Shown in pieces: positions 6,974-7,571 of a stretch of DNA of 7,571 nt (position 1 is its first letter; each line of letters begins with the position of its first letter). Source of the DNA: Geodermatophilaceae bacterium. GTDB taxonomy: Bacteria > Actinomycetota > Actinomycetes > Mycobacteriales > Geodermatophilaceae. Below the pieces are notes generated by a model. It had not been told where the DNA came from. It was given only the letters and a program-made list of their open reading frames with translations, and searched no databases. Where the stretch lies: positions 1 through 7,571 of the forward strand of contig JACCSC010000251.1 in NCBI GenBank assembly GCA_013813215.1, given 5' to 3'. A program made the position numbers and the translations under genes.

Positions 6974-6984
6974 CAAAGACCGGT
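6964..6984 (+). repeat. Hairpin in rho leader
   Basis: CGGTCT (6966-6971) pairs with AGACCG (6977-6982) around the 5-base loop AGCAA; two outer G-U pairs can extend it to 8 bp. The right arm can instead pair further on: ACCGG at 6979-6983 with CCGGT at 6996-7000. Two mutually exclusive structures are therefore possible. No T-run follows either. Confidence 0.45.
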
Positions 6985-7053
6985 CGACCCTCTTCCCGGT
7001 ACCAGATGTGCGGCTCTGCAGTAGGCCATCGGCCCACGACAGTGACCCACGGC

Positions 7054-7070
7054 GGCAGCTCATGGCTGCC
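7054..7070 (+). repeat. Hairpin in rho leader near a candidate upstream start codon
   Basis: GGCAGC (7054-7059) and GCTGCC (7065-7070) form a perfect 6-bp stem with loop TCATG. The loop contains the ATG at 7062-7064 of the 38-codon upstream ORF. If the stem forms, it would expose that start codon in the loop but hide the bases around it. Confidence 0.45.
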
Positions 7071-7178
7071 AACGTGATCCGCACCTGTCCACCCTGGCCG
7101 GCTTCGCTCCACCGCGTCCCGCAGCAGATGCTCCGGGACTCGCAGGGAAGGACCCGCACACTTGAGCGATACCACTGA
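7062..7178 (+). CDS. Possible upstream ORF overlapping the rho start (38 aa)
   Basis: An ATG in the loop of the 7054-7070 hairpin opens a 38-residue frame (MAANVIRTCPPWPASL...) that ends at TGA 7176-7178, 17 bases inside rho and in another frame. It resembles no family I know. There is no good Shine-Dalgarno, only a GGCGG run at 7051-7055, so translation is doubtful. If it is translated, ribosomes on it would cross the rho start and could couple to or block rho initiation. Confidence 0.2.
   Translation: MAANVIRTCPPWPASLHRVPQQMLRDSQGRTRTLERYH
7148..7152 (+). promoter_or_regulatory. Shine-Dalgarno of rho
   Basis: AAGGA, inside a longer GGGAAGGA run, 9 bases before the TTG at 7162. It decides the TTG as the rho start, since there is no ATG or GTG start in frame nearby. 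Confidence 0.65.
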
Positions 7179-7571
7179 ACTCCTGCTCACCGCCGCCGGT
7201 GAGCCTTCTGCCGCACCCGAGGGGGACGTCGCGGCTCGGCCGCGTCGCCGCAGCGCCGGTCTGTCGGGCATGGTTCTGCCCGAACTCGTGCAACTGGCCG
7301 GGACGCTGGGCATCAGCGGCACCAGCAAGATGCGCAAGAACGATCTGATCGCCGCCATCCAGCAGCGACAGAACGGATCCGCGCCGGCCTCCGCGGCCTC
7401 CGCCGGCATCACGCCGCCGTCCGACAGCGCTGCGTCCGATGCGGCGCTGTCCATCGGAACAACTCCGGCGGCTGACGTGGCCGAGGCCGACGGCGTACGC
7501 CGCCGTCGTGGCGCCTCCCGACCCGCCGGCTCGCCGACCGGTGCTGCGCCGCCCGCCGAGGCCCCCAGGGG
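7162..7571 (+). CDS. rho: Transcription termination factor Rho (partial, N-terminal 136 residues)
   Basis: Rho is a hexameric RNA-dependent ATPase that ends transcription by moving along nascent RNA. Only the N-terminal part is in the window. Residues about 34-70 (LSGMVLPELVQL, ISGTSKMRKNDLIAAIQ) form the SAP-like Rho_N helical domain. A low-complexity stretch rich in Ala, Ser, Pro and Gly follows, with the basic cluster RRRR at 113-116. This is the start of the disordered insertion typical of high-GC actinobacterial Rho, before the RNA-binding and ATPase domains, which lie beyond the edge. The start is TTG, supported by AAGGA at 9 bases and by the family-typical opening SDTTELL. Position after thrB is conserved in actinobacteria. 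The gene probably uses its own promoter at 6887-6915, with possible readthrough from the operon. Confidence 0.93.
   Translation, partial: MSDTTELLLTAAGEPSAAPEGDVAARPRRRSAGLSGMVLPELVQLAGTLGISGTSKMRKNDLIAAIQQRQNGSAPASAASAGITPPSDSAASDAALSIGTTPAADVAEADGVRRRRGASRPAGSPTGAAPPAEAPR

Larger units (their letters stand above)
6833..7161 (+). other. thrB-rho intergenic region and rho leader
   Basis: This 329-base gap holds no full-size gene. The first 50 bases carry only a weak hairpin (6845-6855, 4-bp stem) without a T-run, so there is no clear intrinsic terminator for the operon. A promoter at 6887-6915 predicts a transcript start near 6922 and a leader of about 240 nt before rho. Within the leader I see hairpins at 6928-6943, 6964-6984 and 7054-7070, a three-codon ORF with a good ribosome site, and a 38-codon ORF overlapping the rho start. 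A long structured leader suggests autoregulation of rho, which is known in E. coli, but this is an inference here. Confidence 0.6.

Noticed and set aside
7006..7077. 23-codon frame from the ATG at 7006 in the rho leader
   Set aside because: It has no ribosome site and no similarity, and frames of this size arise by chance.

Overview
The window is very GC-rich, uses G/C-ending codons throughout and has many GTG starts. It carries the gene order argS-lysA-hom-thrC-thrB followed by rho. That order, and the proteins themselves (Mycobacterium/Streptomyces-type ArgS, LysA with the MRVHPAGP start, Rho with a disordered basic N-terminal insertion), point to a chromosomal core region of a high-GC actinomycete. 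I cannot fix the genus from the sequence.

Layout: (1) 1-480, minus strand: a membrane-anchored DUF3105-family protein, cut by the left window edge. (2) 481-560: a short divergent intergenic gap that must hold promoters for both directions. (3) 561-6832, plus strand: five genes, argS, lysA, hom, thrC and thrB. Every junction is a 4-base stop/start overlap (GTGA, ATGA, GTGA, GTGA), so this is almost certainly one translationally coupled transcript. (4) 6833-7161: a 329-base gap with a good sigma70-type promoter (TTGTGT, 17 bases, TAGGCT) and a leader of about 240 nt. The leader contains GC-rich hairpins, a three-codon ORF with a good Shine-Dalgarno, and a 38-codon ORF that runs over the rho start. 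(5) 7162 to the right edge: the N-terminal part of rho, with a TTG start.

How the genes work together: LysA makes lysine from meso-diaminopimelate. Hom, ThrB and ThrC carry aspartate semialdehyde through homoserine and phosphohomoserine to threonine. Both are branches of the aspartate family. ArgS charges tRNA-Arg and is traditionally linked to lysA in actinobacteria. Hom has a C-terminal ACT domain, which suggests threonine feedback control.

Most of the window is ordinary, conserved core metabolism; I see no phage, transposon, CRISPR, tRNA/rRNA or defence genes. The parts worth a second look are the rho leader, the possible leaderless argS start, the altered HIGH motif in ArgS, and the unbroken chain of overlaps. 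I do not see convincing evidence for a wholly new multi-gene system.
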